Below are positions 41,401-41,972 of a stretch of 41,972 bases of DNA, in pieces. Position numbers and translations under genes: made by a program. Origin of the DNA: Chloroflexota bacterium (lineage in GTDB: Bacteria; Chloroflexota; Limnocylindria; Limnocylindrales; CSP1-4); contig VBFG01000008.1 in the NCBI GenBank assembly GCA_005882635.1, forward strand, positions 1-41,972, read 5' to 3'. Below the pieces are notes generated by a model, which saw nothing but the letters and a program-made list of their open reading frames with translations, was not told the DNA's origin and did no database searches. The number at the start of each line of letters is the position of its first letter. Position 1 is the stretch's first letter.

Positions 41401-41908
41401 CTACTTTCTGCGTCGTGTCTTCGAGACCGAGTACTCAGAAGAGACGACTGCAGGCTATGTCCACCAAGAATCGGACCTCGTTTGGCTCGATCGAGACCTG
41501 ATTGTTGCGACAAGCGCCGTATGCGCGGATCTCGTCGCCGAGTACGGACGCAGCGGTGATCCGGGGTTCGCGGAACAGCTATCCGAGGCGTACGTCGGTC
41601 GGTTCGCGCTCGATTTTGCGTACGACGAGTGGAGCGCCGACTTCCGAGAGTGGCTTCACGTCGCCTACCTGCAGGTGATTGAGACGCAGATTCGACTCGA
41701 TGTCGACAACGGAAACTACCGAAGGGGTATTTCCCTGGCGCGACGGGCGCTCGAAATTGAGCCTCGGAACGAGGATCTGGAGCTTTCATTGTTAAAGCTA
41801 CTGCGGGTGGCTGGCGCCCATTCCGCTGCCGCCGAGCAATACAACCGATACGCGAACGTGCTTCGGAGCGACCTCGGAGTCGATCCGCCGTCGCGGGACG
41901 AGGTGTAG
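38483..41908 (+). CDS. Large STAND-type ATPase regulator with C-terminal wHTH-BTAD
   Basis: 1141 residues, ATG at 38483. After ~70 disordered residues comes a MalT-like core: Walker A ADAGYGKT (106-113), Walker B ALIFDDFHL (195-203), VFASRR, and a winged-helix region with RYHPLVREFLEERL. A helical TPR-like middle follows, then an OmpR-type winged helix (about 905-975: KVLSLLCFLLTRPRWAATREEVMEAMWP, VNSLNQSIYFLRRVFE) and a BTAD helical domain to the end (LARRALEIEPRNEDLELSLLKLL). It is likely a ligand-gated transcription activator; target genes are unknown. In SARPs the wHTH-BTAD part is N-terminal, so this order is reversed. GC falls from ~70% before about 39840 to 45-60% after, with three TTA codons in the low-GC part. 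Confidence 0.85.
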   Translation: MPTMPNRSLRLVDSPRATSVSFAPPDPVTLGPPGRKPTRAPIAVGPGRAVTAAPDRVRADRGPGVSYPIQPGKVQAPALRDETLARTRLLDWLETKIHSRVIFVIADAGYGKTTLLADFSRRTRLRTIWYRIDEDDRDWVGFLSHLIAAGREHDPEFAPRTTAMLRSLEPGGTTRDDAIAAFVAELPSVAAEGAALIFDDFHLADEVTDVRLIVREIVARAPDRLSIVFASRRQPPVPVSKLRTVGELAELGIGDLRFSDSELEQLFRETYGRPLEPDVLTELARRTEGWAASLTLVQAALRERSPAETRSFIRGLSGARDELHDYLAEEVVGDLPQIHQQFLMRTSILQIVTPELAQVATALTAIEVQSLMLESERLGLLGRRPNRRSTAQRYHPLVREFLEERLRREVGSTGVDDLHISVARWAESTDWRTAAYHFAAAERWPHLQRVLESHVETIVASGAFSAATEFARQLPDGTSSAAVEVVLARQASAIGDFEAVTRHAQLAFELAPTSDVVLGTLVASKFFSGSFEDAADLGRQWATSASSPLQREIAQAFLSIVGASLRDSIDDAIRQCEGLAERAARDGLHHVEGVSWLNAGHARLAAGQFAQAKSSALLAIDALSISSSGAELGAALSLDAAITALGGDLPSARQKFDAALLSVKGGTRTELVSEYAEIEAWLGDADRATQLVAGRPRREVNSSTPLVQILDALLLVRRGNFDLAADVATAIPLDKPTATTGFQSRLRATRALLCALSDRAEAQGESQNAIAFANRQGAQLWRAVAELALGHAQNAMNSAIHGLPEAMSSVLSMGAELIVRNLDRIDEQALAKIRAAASSAPERWRPCLRQEIVRGRIARLSAARLLDVVGEREDISVLRQIAREPRRQAADRKLGRGLARRLAPRVHIEDLGRLTVRSGDLVVEGGEIRRKVLSLLCFLLTRPRWAATREEVMEAMWPNMDPSSAVNSLNQSIYFLRRVFETEYSEETTAGYVHQESDLVWLDRDLIVATSAVCADLVAEYGRSGDPGFAEQLSEAYVGRFALDFAYDEWSADFREWLHVAYLQVIETQIRLDVDNGNYRRGISLARRALEIEPRNEDLELSLLKLLRVAGAHSAAAEQYNRYANVLRSDLGVDPPSRDEV

Positions 41909-41972
41909 GGATAGGTAGGATGACGTATTGACCGGTTTAGATCGGTCTCCCTATAGTCCGGCCCACTTCCCA
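41909..41972. other. AT-richer end of the window
   Basis: Sixty-four bases after the regulator stop, about 52% GC, no gene or hairpin that I can support. It continues the low-GC composition of the preceding 2 kb. Confidence 0.5.

Overview
The window looks like a chromosomal segment of a high-GC (about 68-70%) bacterium, most likely Chloroflexota and perhaps a Limnocylindria-like lineage. The reasons are large DUF11 surface proteins, MalT/BTAD-type regulators, many GTG/TTG starts, start codons set 6-7 nt after a TANNNT box (leaderless style), and a Gram-positive-type LexA box (GAAC-N4-GTTC). The lineage is inferred from gene style. There is no rRNA or other marker here, and I see no tRNA, CRISPR array, insertion sequence or prophage.

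Layout. 1-1397: the tail of a Gly-rich protein and an intact MBL-fold hydrolase. 1457-11179 (minus): three secreted, membrane-anchored proteins, one Pro/Ser/Thr-rich and two DUF11 tandem-repeat giants (about 900 and 1773 aa). They share a C-terminal anchor, and the two giants also share promoter and terminator sequences. 11648-15643: argS, a metallopeptidase lipoprotein, a candidate orphan small RNA with a strong intrinsic terminator, and a UlaG-like protein with a broken metal site. 15640-25443: histidine catabolism (hutI, ftcD, hutU, hutH) interleaved with an MFS exporter, a lipoprotein, a VOC protein, a GNAT with NPF repeats, and DedA. 25426-31259: a GNAT, a second MFS, a His-rich mini membrane protein, and the one-carbon operon fchA-folD-fhs. 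31351-36700: the SOS/replication block: DUF6504, dinB, rplI, DUF1232, lexA, dnaB, dodecin. 36825-41908: a zinc-ribbon protein, a lipoprotein, and a large STAND-type ATPase regulator with a C-terminal wHTH-BTAD, whose 3' two-thirds has clearly lower GC.

How the genes fit together. HutH, HutU, HutI and FtcD take histidine to glutamate plus formimino-THF. FchA (cyclodeaminase/cyclohydrolase), FolD and Fhs, 10-15 kb away, can take the one-carbon unit to methylene-THF, formyl-THF, or formate plus ATP. The FolD has Ile where the cyclohydrolase Lys should be and lacks the PCTPxG motif, so the co-transcribed FchA may supply the cyclohydrolase step. LexA carries its own SOS box, and two further SOS boxes sit just after dinB, in front of the DUF6504 gene.

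The observations most worth following up are the FolD/FchA division of labour, the orphan C-rich small RNA at about 14801-14881, the shared anchor and promoter box of the surface proteins, the SOS-controlled DUF6504 gene, and the compositional break inside the terminal regulator gene.
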